Shown here one piece after another: positions 27,090-37,840 of a stretch of DNA of 64,000 bases (position 1 is its first letter; every line of letters begins with the position of its first letter). A model generated the notes under the pieces. The model searched no databases. It was not told where the DNA came from and saw only the letters and a list, made by a program, of their open reading frames with translations. The position numbers were made by a program, and so were the translations under genes. The stretch comes from Bartonella sp. ML70XJBT.G (GTDB lineage: Bacteria; Pseudomonadota; Alphaproteobacteria; Rhizobiales; Rhizobiaceae): assembly GCF_028618575.1 (NCBI RefSeq), contig NZ_JAQITA010000013.1:1-64000 (forward strand), given 5' to 3'.

Positions 27090-28214
27090 TCTCTTTGATA
27101 TCTCCATGCCGTTTCTTTTTTCTCAGACGGTTCATTGCTGATATTGGCAACAAAACTCTCCCCTCATTGCTTCTTGATGATTTTACATAAAATGGTGTTC
27201 ATTTGCTAAATTGTACAACGGTTGCTTTGTTTCCAAAAGTAACACGTCATGGGAACTTTTTTCTCTCTCAGGCAACATGAGACAACACATTGATTTATAA
27301 GAATAGACCGTTTTCTCTGTTAAAGTTTAAGAGTCTTGCAATATGGTAAGATTTTTTCATGTCAAATCTTTCTCATGGGAATGAAGCAAAGTCCTATGCT
27401 TGCAGCTCACAAGGTGTATGTTACGATTGGCGTGGGGAGATAAACGAGAGAAAGGGGGACAAAAATGCTTGTTATGAACCATTGTATCAAGGATTGAGCT
27501 ATAGGAGCAGTGGGCAAAAAGTATGATGACCTATTCCCAGCTTATTCCTTGATAAGATAACAAAGGTGTTGAAACCTATTGAGTGTATGGGAGAGACCCC
27601 AATTGCTTCACTAAAAATGCAATAGAATTTATCTCTTTGATCAAATGTGTGCCCTTGGGATAAGTCATTGCCTTTCAGAACATAATGGGATGATCCCTGC
27701 AATTGAGCTTTCCTTTTATGGCGTGATGTTTAAACTTTGGCATTCAAGAAGCAATGTTCTGTTCTGCTCTCAAAAGATATGCTGAGTGAAGATTTGCTTT
27801 GGTAAGTGATCTTAGATGAGAGAAAAGCCTTTTTATTTTGGCTGGCGGTTTATTGCCCTAGAAGCAGAGTTTGAGAACAAGACTTGTCAAAAAATACTAC
27901 GAGAGTTGACAGCCAATGTGTGGTAGAGGGGGGCAGAGAGGTATGGTAGAGAGGGTGGTAGAGGAGGAGCACATTTTATTTAGGGTTTCATCACATCTCA
28001 TCCTTTTTTGTTTGCTAAAGAGAGAATTTTGTCAGAATGCGCAACGCATGTAGCAATTTGAACCATTATTTAACATAAAAAAGAGATTTTAGTGGCAAAA
28101 GTAAGACAAAAGATAGAGTGTTTTATTTTGAAAAAAAAGAACTCAAAATCCCGATATTGAGCAAATGTTTTACATTTTAAATGAGTCTTTCATCATAAGG
28201 GGAATGTGCTCTTT
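27090..28214 (+). other. Gene-free AT-rich stretch
   Basis: I see no supported gene in about 1.1 kb. Short frames are scattered on both strands without binding sites. A purine-rich patch with GGTAGAG units lies near 27920-27975. Confidence 0.5.
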
Positions 28215-28331
28215 ATGTTTCTTAAAAAAGGGATATGCGAAATAAAACGCTTTGTGTTGATATTCATTTTTACTGCCCTATATTCTCCATTATCTCCTCC
28301 TTTATCGGTCAAAGACAATAAAAATGAATGA
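28215..28331 (+). CDS. Possible small exported peptide
   Basis: A 38-codon frame starts MFLKKGICEIKRFVLIFIFT after AAGGGGAA ten bases upstream. It has a basic N-terminus and a hydrophobic core, like a signal peptide, then a short polar tail. An 11-bp inverted repeat (ATTCATTTTTA / its complement) brackets much of the frame. It may be real or chance. Confidence 0.3.
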   Translation: MFLKKGICEIKRFVLIFIFTALYSPLSPPLSVKDNKNE

Positions 28332-28418
28332 TCAATTGTGAATAATGAACCCATGGTCTCTTTTTCGCCCAATTTTATAATATTTTACACATCATAATAA
28401 GAAAGGAGACTTTACGCT

Positions 28419-28571
28419 ATGTTTCTTCCATTTTTAATTGCTTTAGGTACGGCAGTAACAACTTTATACGGCAAAAAAAATATAAGTTATGCTTTGTGGG
28501 CAATTTTGTTAGTTGTCATTCTTCTCACTTTTAATCATCACGCAACTTCTACTTTAAATTTGTCTTTTTGA
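28419..28571 (+). CDS. DUF5993 family small membrane protein
   Basis: The 50-residue protein (MFLPFLIALGTAVTTLYGKK, a membrane helix, then HHATSTLNLSF) has the DUF5993 signature HHAT-x-x-LNLSF. Members are regularly found directly before a dsbB gene, as here, 10 bp upstream. The start is well set by GAAAGGAGA. It probably works with the DsbB-like protein in membrane thiol oxidation, an inference from conserved neighbourhood. Confidence 0.8.
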   Translation: MFLPFLIALGTAVTTLYGKKNISYALWAILLVVILLTFNHHATSTLNLSF

Positions 28572-28581
28572 GAGAGTAGCC

Positions 28582-29163
28582 ATGGAACATGTTGAACAAA
28601 AAAACCCTCATTTTGTTACATTGATGAACACCTTAGGACTGATTGGATTATCCATTGTCTTATTGGTGGCTTTTTATTATCAGTTGGTAAAATTTGAATT
28701 ACCTTGTCCCCTTTGTCTGCTCCAACGCGTTGGTTTGATGTTGGCTGGGTGTGGGTTCTTACTCAATATTCACCATAAAGTGAAAAATACACATTATGGT
28801 ATGGTGATTCTTGGCTGTATGGTCACCAGTATCGTCGCTGCAAGACAAGTGTTTTTGCACATCACTCCAGATGATCTTGGATATGGTTCAACATTCTTTG
28901 GATTGCACTTTTATACTTGGGCTTTCATTATTGCTGTCCTTTGCATTCTCGCAGTTTCCGTTGTCATGATTTTGGGTGAAGTAGCACACAAATTTAAAGA
29001 GTTTTCTCCTTTTCCAATATTAAGCAAAGTAGCAAGTTTCTTATTTATCTTCTTGATCGCAGCAAACTTGGTTTCTACCGTGCTTGAGTGCGGAGGCGGA
29101 CAATGTGCTGATGATCCCGTAAGATATGAGTTGTTGTCAAGTTGGTTTCCTTCCTCATCTTAA
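28582..29163 (+). CDS. dsbB: DsbB-family disulfide bond formation protein
   Basis: DsbB-type proteins reoxidise periplasmic thiol oxidants and pass electrons to quinone. The 193-residue protein has four to five predicted membrane spans and the Cys42-Pro-Leu-Cys45 redox motif followed by LLQRVGLML. A second Cys pair, C170 and C175 (ECGGGQC), lies close to the C-terminus rather than mid-protein as in E. coli DsbB. This resembles the variant group paired with DUF5993. It forms an operon with the preceding small gene and ends before a strong terminator. Confidence 0.9.
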   Translation: MEHVEQKNPHFVTLMNTLGLIGLSIVLLVAFYYQLVKFELPCPLCLLQRVGLMLAGCGFLLNIHHKVKNTHYGMVILGCMVTSIVAARQVFLHITPDDLGYGSTFFGLHFYTWAFIIAVLCILAVSVVMILGEVAHKFKEFSPFPILSKVASFLFIFLIAANLVSTVLECGGGQCADDPVRYELLSSWFPSSS

Positions 29164-29207
29164 AATGTCTTTTTTATAGATTTTCCCGGATAAATATCTT
29201 AATGGTC

Positions 29208-29247
29208 AAAAAAGAAGTGACAACTCAGTGCTGTCACTTCTTTTTTT
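29208..29247 (+). terminator. Rho-independent terminator after dsbB
   Basis: GAAGTGACA pairs with TGTCACTTC around a nine-base loop, followed by seven T. It is preceded by an A-run and so may act on both strands. Confidence 0.9.
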
Positions 29248-29459
29248 GCAAAAGCTTGAAATCCGCCTGCAGATTTTTGATCTCTTTCCTCTATTTATAA
29301 ATAGTTTCTGCCGCAAAAATAGTGTGGAGCGCTTGGTTTTTGTCCGCTCAAAACTTTATGCTTATCCTTATCCCTTATGAAAAACTTTTCTATTAATATT
29401 TTTGTTTTTAAAATAAAAAGCTTTTTAATCTTGTCTCTTTTAAAATTCTATGTTAGTTA

Positions 29460-29592
29460 AACCCGTAGTTAATGTTCATCAATGCTTGCAGCTCTTGTAA
29501 TGCCTTTGGAGCGTTAGGGTAAAAATTTAGAAAGTTATTGCGCAATAATTTTCTGTTAAGGTCCATTTATCATGAATGGACCTCTTTTTTTA
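29460..29592 (+). ncRNA. Candidate intergenic small RNA with terminator
   Basis: A hairpin GAAAGTTATTG/CAATAATTTTC (29531-29554) is followed four bases later by a textbook terminator, AGGTCCATT-N7-AATGGACCT plus T-run (29559-29592). No gene lies upstream within 200 bp on this strand except dsbB, which already has its own terminator. A separate short transcript is the simplest explanation; its 5' end is not defined. Confidence 0.45.
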
Positions 29593-30310
29593 TCTATCGG
29601 TTCTTTGCTTCTCAATACTTGTTTCGCTTCTCTATTTGGCAAGACAATACGCTCTTTTCCACTTTCTTGAAGGGGTTATTCTAAAGTCTTTCTTTTGCCT
29701 GTGAGGCAAAGATTTTTCTGTTGATTCTATACAGAGCGATAGAGGGGAAAATATTTCTTTTGTCTTTGCATCTTGTGAAAGACGCAAAATAATACGATCT
29801 CACATGTTAAAACATCAGTCATTTTACCCAATGTGGGCAATTTTAAAATGTGTCGTATGTGGTGATAGGATCATGCGTGGTGTCTCGCCTCTTGTTAAAT
29901 TTTTTTGTGTGTTTATCAACATCCAAACCCAAAGCAGCCCACTTCTTTGAGACAAAGATTAACGACGAATAAGTGCTTTATGCGCTGTATCAGCTTTTGT
30001 ATGCTAAAGGGGGAGCAAGCGTATTGCGTATCTCTGTATGTGTAATTGCTGAAACGCGAATACAACCTCATTAGCGGAGAATATGAAGTTTTAAAGATAA
30101 AAACCACTTCCCAGCCTTGCCTTATCTTTTCATTCAGCTTTACGGGCTTTCAAAAGTCTCTAAAGCAATATCTTTTCAATAATGGGGATTGTGCATTGCT
30201 TCATGTTTTGGTTTCTCTCGTTCTTTCAAGGAGGTCACAACCCTCATGTAAAACATGAGTGCTATTGATTTGCGTATTCAAGAGCTTTTCTTAAAAAACC
30301 TTTCTTAAGG
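29593..30310 (+). other. Gene-free stretch
   Basis: No supported gene. A small hairpin, CTCATGT/ACATGAG, lies at 30243-30259. Confidence 0.45.
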
Positions 30311-30448
30311 CACAAAAGCCTATTCCACGGCGCCCATGAAGGCTATAGCGATAAATCCATTGAGCACCGCTATCTTTACACTTCTGAAAGCGCAAGCCGG
30401 CATCATCATATCCTTTGCCAGCTCCCCATGTTGTGACAGCCCTTGCAT
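30311..30448 (-). pseudogene. Tyrosine integrase N-terminal (DUF4102) fragment
   Basis: The minus strand reads GAGKGYDDAGLRFQKCKDSG then AQWIYRYSLHGRRGIGF. This matches the arm-DNA-binding domain of phage integrases (D..GLRF.....G...W..RY.LHGRRR..GLG). Only ~46 codons remain and no catalytic domain is present nearby. It is the only integrase trace in the window. Confidence 0.55.
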
Positions 30449-32784
30449 TTGAGAGTATTCATGAGAGAAAGTTTAGTTTTTTCTTATACAATTTTTATCT
30501 ATACGCCAGCTTTTGACGTGCAAGAACACGAGTTTGCTTGTTTCACCATGGGGAATAGATTTGTGATGAGAAAATCTCACGATATTCGGAGTTGTGATCC
30601 AAGTTAAAAAAAGGATAATTTATCATTATAAATTAATTGTGTTGCTCTCTACCAATAGATGAAAGCGCTAAAGTGTGTGGTCTATGAGGGGGCTTGTATG
30701 AATGTTTGAAAAAGAGTGCGTTTTATGCGTTGGTTCGTGCAAGCAAAATAGAGGGATCTCAAGAAGCAAGAGTTGGGAGGTGAGATTTCTTTAAAGAGGG
30801 CAATGGAGTTTTAAAACAGCTGTTTAAAACAGTATTGTATTGCGCATTTACACATATTTACTGCTTTCTGTAAATCATGAAAAACATAAAAATGTGCTTC
30901 CGTAAAAGTGGTGTAAGAGTAGGACCGTGAATGGTGTGTGCTTTTGGAAGGGCTTATCGATGCGATGGAGAATTGGTGAGGAAGCAAAAAGTTTGGGGCA
31001 TTAAGGTGAGGTGTTGGTGGTGGAGTGTTGATAGGGAAGCTTGGATGGTAGGAAATTGATGGTGGAGAGCTGTGGAGAGACGCGGGTGATGTGAAGGAAT
31101 ATTGGTGAGAAAGTTGGGTTACTACTTTCTGTAAATCTTGAAAAACGTAAAAATGTCTATCTGTGAAAGTGTAAAAAGGTGATGCATTATGCACTTTTGT
31201 CAGTGCTCATGCATCTGATGAAGGAATGGGATGAGAATTAAAGCGAGGCAAAGATGGGTTTTGGAGGAGAGAGTGCAAAAGATGGCGAGGGAAGGTGAGT
31301 AAAAAGAGTGTTAGAAGGGCGCGTGTGGTGGAGAATAGACCTGAGTGTATGGGATGCAGTTTTCATCTATGTCATTCTGATAAGATCACTATGAAAAGAT
31401 ATTGGATGGGAGTTTTTCCTTGATGGTCACTTTACAGCTTTCTGTGAAATTGTAAAAGCGTAAAAATGTGTCTCTGTAAAAATGCTAAAAGAGTAGGACC
31501 GTGAATGGTGTGTGCTTTTGGAAGGGCTTATCGATGCGATGGAGAATTGGTGAGCAAGCAAAAAGTTTGGGGCATTAAGGTGAGGCGTTGGTGGTGAGTT
31601 GCTGGTGAAGGGATGCTGGTGGTTGGGAGTATGTTAAAGGTGGTCGGTGTTCGTAATGGAGTGTTGGTGGAGAGGATATGCTCGGGGTCGTTGCGTATGG
31701 AGTGGATATAGCTGTTCAAAGAACTCTGTATAAGGTAGAGCTGTATGGCATGTGAAATTTCCCTTTGTTTTTTTGAGGAAACATCTGTTTTGCTGAGGTA
31801 GAGCACAATGTTTATTGGCTGGTAGAATGATTTTCGTTGAAGTGTGGCATCAAGGTGGGGGGCTGGTTGCTGTCTTGGATGGTAGGGTGTTGGCGATAAG
31901 GTTTGAGGCGTCAAGGCGTGGTTCATGTGAAAGATCGTTGGAGAGAAAGTTGGGATACCGCTTTCTGTAAAGCTTGAAAAAACGTAAAAATTTTTATCTG
32001 TAAAAGTATGGATATGTTATGCATTCCCTGCGTTTGTTGGTGTTGAGGCGTGCGATGGAGAGATGGGGGGCAAGGCAAAATGGTGGAGGCGTTAAGGTGA
32101 GGTGGTGGGGCGTGTGAGGGGGAACGTAAGGGTATGAGAGGGTGGAGAATGGAAGAGAAAGGCATTTTCTATCTATGCCATTCTCAAGATCATGAAAGAG
32201 ATTTCATCGCTGCTTTTATCGATAATCACTCGGCTAGAAAACGTAAAAATGTTTATCTGTAAAAGTATGGATAGGTTATGCATTCCCTGCGTTTGTTGGT
32301 GTTGAGGCGTGCGATGGAGAGATGGGGGGCAAGGCAAAATGGTGGGGTGCTAAGGTGAGGTGGTGGAGCGTGTGAGAGGGGTTTTTGGTAAAGGCTTTCA
32401 AGCTTGAAAAAAAGAGGTGGTGGGGCGTTAAGGGAGAACGAAAGGGTATGAGAGGGGAGATGAGCACTTGGGATCAAATTTTCCAAAGGGGAAAGAAAAA
32501 TGTGCAAGGAGGGAGCTAAAGTGCACCAAAAGGAGGGAGGAAGATGAGAGGCTGGAGAAATAGATGGGGAGAGGTTTAGAAAGAGGGACTTGGAGCACGA
32601 TCTGTTAACCAATGGGCTCAAGGGAAAGATGAAAGCTTTGTAGGTGAAAGTCTTTTTATAGCTTTAGAGAACAAAGACAAAAAGAAAAACCTTTTCCTTT
32701 TTGTTGGATTTTTGTTCACAAAACTGAGAAAATAGGGTATGAACGCTGAAAAAATTATACGCACTGTAAAGGAATTTATTTTTT
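30449..32784 (+). repeat. Long repeat-filled, G-rich stretch with dispersed CTGTAAA elements
   Basis: No gene is supported in 2.3 kb. A ~50-bp element close to CTTTCTGTAAATCTTGAAAA, then a CGTAAAAATGTCTATCTGTG core, then AAAG recurs near 30860, 31125, 31435, 31965 and 32235. Each is followed by G-rich sequence such as GGTGAGGTGGTGGAG. A ~110-bp block around 30910-31020 is repeated at 31495-31590, and 31990-32100 at 32250-32360. Minus-strand frames (31-32.6 kb) are open but Ser/Pro/His-rich and mutually similar only because of the repeats. Confidence 0.7.
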
Positions 32785-33003
32785 ATGTCAAAAGAAGAAG
32801 TGTTAGAATTTTCTGGTATCGTGACTGAACTCTTACCGAATGCGATGTTTCGTGTGAAACTAGAAAATGATCATGAAATTATTGCTCATACCGCCGGAAG
32901 AATGCGTAAAAACCGTATTCGTGTGTTAGCAGGGGATAAAATCATGGTGGAAATGACCCCTTATGATTTGACAAAAGGACGTATTACCTATCGCTATAAA
33001 TAA
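32785..33003 (+). CDS. infA: Translation initiation factor IF-1
   Basis: The 72-residue OB-fold protein binds the 30S A site. [40 protein letters not shown] and KGRITYRYK are diagnostic, and the length is exact for the family. It begins the infA-maf-yacG cluster typical of Rhizobiales. The upstream start lies behind AAAGGAATT. Confidence 0.98.
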   Translation: MSKEEVLEFSGIVTELLPNAMFRVKLENDHEIIAHTAGRMRKNRIRVLAGDKIMVEMTPYDLTKGRITYRYK

Positions 33004-33188
33004 GTCAGGCTGTTTTCTCTAAAGCGTTCCTCCTTGTTCTATAAGACCTTGATGCCTGATCTTTTTTTTAGTAAAAAATGAGAAAAAGTGAAAAATTAAA
33101 ACAATATGAAAGATGCTTGAGGTTATATTAAAGGGGATTGTATGGCGCCAAAATAAATTGGGTGAGGGCTTAAAGTTATTCTGGGGGG

Positions 33189-33890
33189 GTGAAAATGATA
33201 AACTTAATGAAAACCTTCTTAGGAAAAGAGCACTTGAAGAAAAATCCTGATGAAGAAATCCTCTTGGTGCTTGCTTCTGCTTCACCCCGTCGTTTGGCAC
33301 TTTTAGCGCAGATTGGTCTTGATCCTCATGAGGTTTATGCGGCGAATATCGATGAAACGCCAAAATTAAGAGAACATCCTGCAAATCTTGCCAAACGGTT
33401 GGCAAAAGAAAAAGCCCTTAAAGCGCAAGAGGCTTTGCTGTGGCGCTATCAAATTGACCAAGAGAACGCTACGCGGAAAATGATCATCTTGGCTGCTGAT
33501 ACTGTGGTGGCTGTGGGACGCACCATTCTCCCTAAACCAGAGGGTGAAGATGAGGCTTATGAATGTTTGCGCTTTCTTTCTGGACGTTCTCACAAAGTCT
33601 ATGGTGCCATTTGTGCCCTCAATGAAGCCAAGCAAATAACTGTAAAATTAGTGGAAAGTCGTGTCCGTTTTAGACGTTTGACTGCTCCATTGATGGAGAC
33701 ATATATTGCTACTGGAGAATGGGAGGGAAAAGCTGGTGGTTATGCCATTCAGGGAAAAGCCGGTGCTTTTGTCGTCCATATCGCTGGTTCTTATTCCAAT
33801 GTAGTGGGTTTACCATTGGCGGAAACAATGGATCTTCTCACGAATTATCGTTATCCAGTGCTCTCCTCTTGGACTGGAAAAATGCGTTAG
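33189..33890 (+). CDS. maf: Maf-family nucleotide pyrophosphatase
   Basis: Maf proteins hydrolyse non-canonical or modified nucleoside triphosphates and are linked to septum control. The LVLASASPRRLALLAQIGL motif (about 27-45) holds the catalytic Ser-Pro-Arg. ADTVVAVG (about 102) and GEWEGKAGGYAIQGKAGAFV near the C-terminus are conserved. A ~20-residue N-terminal tail exceeds the usual start. GTG 33189 or ATG 33195 both follow a GGGGGG run. It lies between infA and yacG, as in related genomes. Confidence 0.92.
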   Translation: MKMINLMKTFLGKEHLKKNPDEEILLVLASASPRRLALLAQIGLDPHEVYAANIDETPKLREHPANLAKRLAKEKALKAQEALLWRYQIDQENATRKMIILAADTVVAVGRTILPKPEGEDEAYECLRFLSGRSHKVYGAICALNEAKQITVKLVESRVRFRRLTAPLMETYIATGEWEGKAGGYAIQGKAGAFVVHIAGSYSNVVGLPLAETMDLLTNYRYPVLSSWTGKMR

Positions 33891-33898
33891 AAAAACTG

Positions 33899-34222
33899 AT
33901 GCAGCAGGTAAAACCAATGACACAGGATAATAAACAACAAAAAGGGGAGAGGCAAAATGAAAAAAAACAAACGACAGAAAAACTCAGTAATACCTCTCAA
34001 CAAATAACAAAGACACAACAAACACTCAAAAAATCAGATTTAACACAAACAGAAACTGCTCCAATCCGCCCTGCGCACCCTTGTCCCATTTGTGGTCAAA
34101 TGGCACAACAAAACGCCTATCCTTTCTGTTCAACACGATGCCGCGCTATTGATCTTAATCGATGGCTGTCCGGTGCTTATATCTTGCCTCCACCACCGCA
34201 AGTCAGTGATGAAGAAGAATAA
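33899..34222 (+). CDS. yacG: YacG zinc-finger gyrase inhibitor, extended N-terminus
   Basis: The C-terminal ~40 residues are YacG: CPICGQMAQQNAYPFCSTRC then IDLNRWLSGAYILP, with the C-x2-C...C-x3-C zinc site. YacG binds GyrB and blocks DNA binding in other bacteria. The protein is about 107 residues from ATG 33899 (nine bases after the maf stop), compared with the usual 60-70. The extra N-terminus is Gln/Lys/Thr-rich and low in complexity. An ATG at 33917 is an alternative start. Confidence 0.88.
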   Translation: MQQVKPMTQDNKQQKGERQNEKKQTTEKLSNTSQQITKTQQTLKKSDLTQTETAPIRPAHPCPICGQMAQQNAYPFCSTRCRAIDLNRWLSGAYILPPPPQVSDEEE

Positions 34223-35641
34223 AATCATCAGCTGTTTCAGAACACTGAAAATAAAGTGTATGGTGCAGGCGGAGATTGGAAACTGCTGGGGAATTCACGC
34301 AGGGCTTGGAAAGTTTTGCCTGTTTGCACTGCAGGTAAAACGCGGGTTTGTGCTGACACAGAAAATTATAGTAATCAAACGTGGTCTTTAGCCTTTGGGA
34401 GTAAAGACAAGAGCAGGTCTTTTAATTTCAGAGAGTTTCTTTGGGCTTTGGTAAAGGTTTGATGTTTGCGAGAGAGGTGGGGTGTTTTTTAGAACGGAGC
34501 CTTCAAGCTAAGGAAGAAAGAGGCGTTTTCGCCAATAGGGCAAGAGTCGGGCTTTAGCCTTTAGAGAACAAAGAGAAGATTGATACCTAGAGAGCTGGCG
34601 GAATTTGGGGCGTTTGTGTTGTATGGAATTGCCTTTTGGGGCTTTGGTGAAGGTTTTATGCTTGCGAGAGAAGTGGGGCGTCTCTTTCACACACAAGATA
34701 TGAGAGTTGAGAAGAGAGCAGGTGGTTTGAGTTGTCATGAGAAGATTTGTGCTATGAGAAGGCTCTAGCTTTTGTGAGCAACAGCAGGGATTTGGATCTT
34801 AAAAAATTGCTTTTTGGCGTTGAGGCAGGAACGGAGATTTGAAATTTGTAGAGGCAATTTGAGTGCAAATAAAAATATCTCTCCTGCTTTATTTGCTTTG
34901 TGCGTCCCATATCACGTTTTTTTCTTCAACACTCTTGTTGTTTCATCAGGGTGATGCGCTCTTGCTCTGAATTGCCGGCTTTTGGAGGCATATATCTTGC
35001 CTTCACCACCGAAAAGTCGGTGATGAAAAAGAATAAAAGCATCTGTTTAACTGCATGAGAAATGTAGAAATAAGGCGGATGTTTGAGGCTTTCTGGAAAA
35101 TATGAGGACAGAGCATTGAGAGAGTCTTTTTTAATACTATGGTCATTCCCAAGAGGAGAATAGTTTTGAAAGATTTAGCCTTTGGAAAGAAGGACAAGCC
35201 ATTTCAGTCTTAGAGAGTTGCTCTTTTGCTTGTAGTAAGGACAAATGTTTCATGTCTGCGGGAGAATGTGAGGGGTGAGGTTTTTCTTTAAGAGGAAGTG
35301 ATGACTGGACAATATGGCAATAATTTTGAGTGGTTTTGGTTTTATAGATCCAGTGGAAGCACAGCTATCTGAGTCTTAGAAAACGGGCTCTTGGACTTTC
35401 ATGAATGTTTGAAGTTTATGCGAATGTATGGGGAGGCGTGTTGAAAAGAAGAGGAAAAGTGAGGTCTTTTTAAAAAACAAAATCTCTTCAAAGTGAAAGA
35501 TCATTTTATCCAAAATAAAATCATCAATATGGAAAAATAATCCTAAAAGTGAAAAAACAAAAGTGGGAGAGATAAAATCCTTCATGCCAATTTATTTTCA
35601 AATCAACATAAAGGATTTTCTCTTTTTTCATAAGGAAAAGA
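34223..35641 (+). other. Gene-free stretch with yacG 3'-end copy (about 34985-35060)
   Basis: No supported gene. Positions ~34985-35060 repeat the end of yacG plus downstream bases (around TATATCTTGCC and GATGAAAAAGAATAAAA) with several differences. A ~100-bp unit containing CTTTAGCCTTT and GAGAGGTGGGG-like parts recurs near 34385-34480, 34550-34690 and 35165-35280. Confidence 0.6.
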
Positions 35642-36670
35642 TTAATTCTTTTGCATCATTTTCCAGATCTTTCCATCAGACATATACATAATTTTTTGCC
35701 CTGTCGTTATTTTTTGTGTGCTGTTATTGATGTGGAGTGAAGAACTAAGCGCTGCTTGATGGTCTACAAAAATTGATTTCCATTTAAATAAATGAGCCTC
35801 TGGTAAAGAGATATTGGGTGACCACGAACCATTTCGTAAACGAATGGCGATAAGTTCTTCCTTTTTTAAGGCATCCGAAATCGTTTGTGCAGACAGATCT
35901 TTGCCATTGCTAATGCGGACGTTCTTTGTTACCGGCGAGGCTAAGCCTCCAAGGTCGCTGATATTATTCATGCAATAACTGAGGTTACACGCTATTTGTA
36001 CAACGTAAGGATCTTTACAGATCCCTTGTGCAGAGGCTTCTTGTAACGCTTGGTATGGTGTACCACTTTTATCGGCTGTAGGATTGAAGAAAATTGAACT
36101 TTGTGGACTCAAGACATAACAGGAGGAAAGCTGTCTTTTCCAACGAGAATGGTCTTCAACAAAACTTGAAGAATTATAGAGTTTGCCAAAGCTGCTTGGG
36201 ACTTCTATGACACCGACCGTTGTTGTTTTCCCAGTGATAAGATCCGATATGGTGCCTGTAACAAGATTGCCATTCTTGGAAACATCTAATTTGTATCGAC
36301 GTCCAAGCTTCCAAGGAAATTCAATTTCACATCGTACTCCAGAGTCCTTATGGGTAAAATGCTTACATTTATCACTCTTCCATCCCGTTGCATTCCAGAT
36401 AGAGAAGTGAACAGTGCGGGCGCCTCTGTTGAATAAACCAATATATCCACTTTTTCCATCTTTGAACTGAAATTGGTTGCCCCAAAAATAGATGGCATCA
36501 GCTCCACCATCGTAAGTTATTTGCTGAGAAAAAGACAGGCTATCGAAGAATGTATTATGTCGCCATGTGTGTTGCATCGTAATAACTTTACCAGCAAAAA
36601 CAGCATAGCTTGGTTTGCTTATCAGAAGAAATAAAAATATTAAGAACATCTTTTTTATGTTGCAGTACAT
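35642..36670 (-). CDS. Secreted protein, DUF3472-like
   Basis: The 342-residue protein has a signal peptide (MFLIFLFLLISKPSYA, cleavage likely before VFAGK). Its N-terminal half has a beta-rich domain with GKSGYIGLFNRGARTVHFSI then WNATGW, resembling the DUF3472 pattern of secreted proteins. This assignment is tentative. The second half contains several Cys (CYVLS, ICKDP, IACNLSYCMN) and likely disulfides. It stands alone between repeat-rich regions. In a Bartonella setting a surface or secreted host-interaction role is possible but not shown by sequence. Confidence 0.65.
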   Translation of the reverse strand: MYCNIKKMFLIFLFLLISKPSYAVFAGKVITMQHTWRHNTFFDSLSFSQQITYDGGADAIYFWGNQFQFKDGKSGYIGLFNRGARTVHFSIWNATGWKSDKCKHFTHKDSGVRCEIEFPWKLGRRYKLDVSKNGNLVTGTISDLITGKTTTVGVIEVPSSFGKLYNSSSFVEDHSRWKRQLSSCYVLSPQSSIFFNPTADKSGTPYQALQEASAQGICKDPYVVQIACNLSYCMNNISDLGGLASPVTKNVRISNGKDLSAQTISDALKKEELIAIRLRNGSWSPNISLPEAHLFKWKSIFVDHQAALSSSLHINNSTQKITTGQKIMYMSDGKIWKMMQKN

Positions 36671-37840
36671 ATTTCAGATCCTTTGCTTTCATAAAGTCAA
36701 TGTAAATACATATAAAAGTATATTCAGTATAGTTTAAAAAAACAATACGATAAATAGTTTTGATCTTTATGTATATTATGTGTTGTAAAATATTACTTTT
36801 TTTAAAGCAAAAAGTGTATTTTGAACTCTCTTTAGAGTATTCTCATGCAAGGCTTAATGGTGGGGTGTTGATAGGGGAGCTTGGACGGTAGGAGATTGAT
36901 GGTAGAGAGCTGTGGAGAGATGCGGGTGATGTGAAAGGGCGTTGGAAAGAAAGTTAGGATACTGCTTTCTGTAAATCTTGAAAAGCGTAAAAATGTCTAT
37001 CTGTGAAAGCGTAAAACAGAAGAGTTTGTGCATTATGCATGCTTTTGTGGGGGGCATATATACGGTGAAGCATTGATGAGAGCGCGAGGAGCTAGGAGTA
37101 TCAAGGTAAGGTGTTGGTGCTGAGGTTTGGGCGATATAGAGTGTGGGTGGAGAGATGTTGGTGGCGAGGTGCGAAGATGAGGTTGTAGGGAAGGAGGTTA
37201 TGATGGTTTTTGTGAAATTGTAAAAGCATCAAAATGTCTATCTGTGAAAGTGGTGAAAGAGCAGGTTCGTGAATGGTGTGTACTTTTGGGAGGACTCATA
37301 GATGTGATGGAGAGTTGATAGGGAGCTTGGACGGTAGGAGATTGATGGTGGTGAGCTGTGGAGAGATGCGGGTGATGTGAAGGAACATTGGTGAGATGAT
37401 GATACTGCTTTCTGTAAATCTTGAAAAGCGTAAAAATGTCTATCTGTGAAAGCGTAAAATAGAAGAGTTTGTGCGTTATGCATGCTTTTGTGGGAGGCAT
37501 ATATACGGTGAAGGATTGATGAGAGCGCGAAAAATGAGGAGTATCAAGGTGAGGTGGCTAGTAGGATGCTGATGGGGGTGGTGCGGCTTGTATGGGGAGG
37601 TTTGGTGGAGAGAAGTGTTGGCAATGAGGTGTTGGTGGCGCTGGCGAGATTGCGGTTTCGACGAAAAATGACTATGCCTCTTAATTGCCCTCTTGCTATG
37701 GGGCTTTTGAAAACCCATATTCCTTTTAGCACGACGGTTCTTCTTCATGCTGCCTCGTTCGCAGTTTTTGTGGGGGTTGGCTATTCCTTGTGAGTGCGCT
37801 TTGGGGAGCTAAAGAGTGGTGGTGCAAGAAAGGAAAAAAA
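36671..37840 (+). repeat. Repeat-filled G-rich stretch with more CTGTAAA elements
   Basis: No supported gene. Copies of the element described at 30.4-32.8 kb occur near 36963, 37205 and 37410. The block 36840-37060 is duplicated at about 37310-37500, both ending with a TTATGCATGCTTTTGTGGG-like stretch. A strong AAGGAAAAAA at the right end serves clpB. Confidence 0.7.

Noticed and set aside
30811..32621. Family of similar minus-strand frames rich in Ser, Pro and His
   Set aside because: Their similarity comes from the DNA repeats; frames differ in start, end and phase between copies and no domain is present.
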